Assembly: GCF_009766105.1 (NCBI RefSeq)
Contig: NZ_LMUH01000005.1
Coordinates: 272,315 to 336,314 of the forward strand
Direction of reading: 5' to 3'
Origin: Granulicella sp. S156
GTDB taxonomy: Bacteria > Acidobacteriota > Terriglobia > Terriglobales > Acidobacteriaceae
Length of the DNA stretch: 64,000 nucleotides
Under the pieces are notes generated by a model. That model did no database searches. It was not told where the DNA came from and saw only the letters and a program-made list of their open reading frames with translations. The translations under genes were made by a program, and so were the position numbers. Positions 63,998-64,000 of the stretch are shown here, one piece after another. Each line of letters begins with the position of its first letter. The first letter of the stretch is position 1.

Positions 63998-64000
63998 CCC

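Overview
The window reads as a chromosomal segment of an Acidobacteriota genome, most likely class Terriglobia (family Acidobacteriaceae). Evidence: a TIGR03435-type protein (a family expanded in that group), an alternative complex III plus caa3 oxidase operon, an exosortase J-like gene with a PExPT-type tail protein, an exported protein carrying the LPDAPS motif, and many palindromic intergenic repeats. Genes are dense and GC-rich. I see no prophage, CRISPR array, rRNA operon or intact transposase. This taxonomy is inferred from gene families, not from a marker alignment.

Layout. 1-11.7 kb: cNMP-binding DUF1003 membrane protein, ArnT-like glycosyltransferase, orphan Rieske oxygenase, TIGR03435 protein, GH57/DUF3536 hydrolase, a Nudix/DUF4406/DUF2809 operon divergent from a DeoR regulator, an AlkA-type glycosylase and an AbrB-like antitoxin. 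12.1-25.9 kb: one respiratory operon, actABCDEF, a small membrane protein, sco, then coxB (fused cytochrome c), coxA (A2 type), coxC and coxD, closed by a strong terminator. The genes are tightly packed, several with overlapping stop/start codons. Together they would oxidise quinol at ACIII, pass electrons through cytochrome c domains to the caa3 oxidase, and load copper through Sco. 26-34.5 kb: TrmJ, a WXXGXW-repeat protein, DnaG, TsaD, the CCA-adding enzyme and a GT-C-like protein. 34.5-44 kb: a yeast-type cytosine deaminase, cupin DUF985, a NCS2 nucleobase permease, OsmC, YIP1, flavin amine oxidase, PL10 pectate lyase, RlpA and an exported protein.

44-64 kb: a transposase-free inverted-repeat element, BamA, an exosortase with its probable 64-residue substrate, Frr, FolP, DacB, an isolated histidine-kinase-like dimerisation domain, tRNA-Leu(CAG) with a duplicated 3' end, DUF2251, a second GT-C-like protein, an L,D-transpeptidase, a WYL regulator with a VOC protein, DnaB, a class V aminotransferase, a methyltransferase and a YqeY protein. 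Envelope functions recur (BamA, RlpA, DacB, L,D-transpeptidase, exosortase, GT-C proteins).

The most unusual content lies between the genes. Several families of palindromic repeats recur: 109-113 bp nested palindromes with a 7-9 nt loop, GTTGCT tracts joined to GTCATTCC modules, GTCATCCTGAG/GAAGGACCCC palindromes, GGGTGCCCCATCTTCG palindromes and GAAACAG tracts. Some copies run into coding ends or lie against start codons. The exosortase/mini-substrate pair, the 109-bp palindromes and the duplicated tRNA-Leu tail are the best candidates for new biology.
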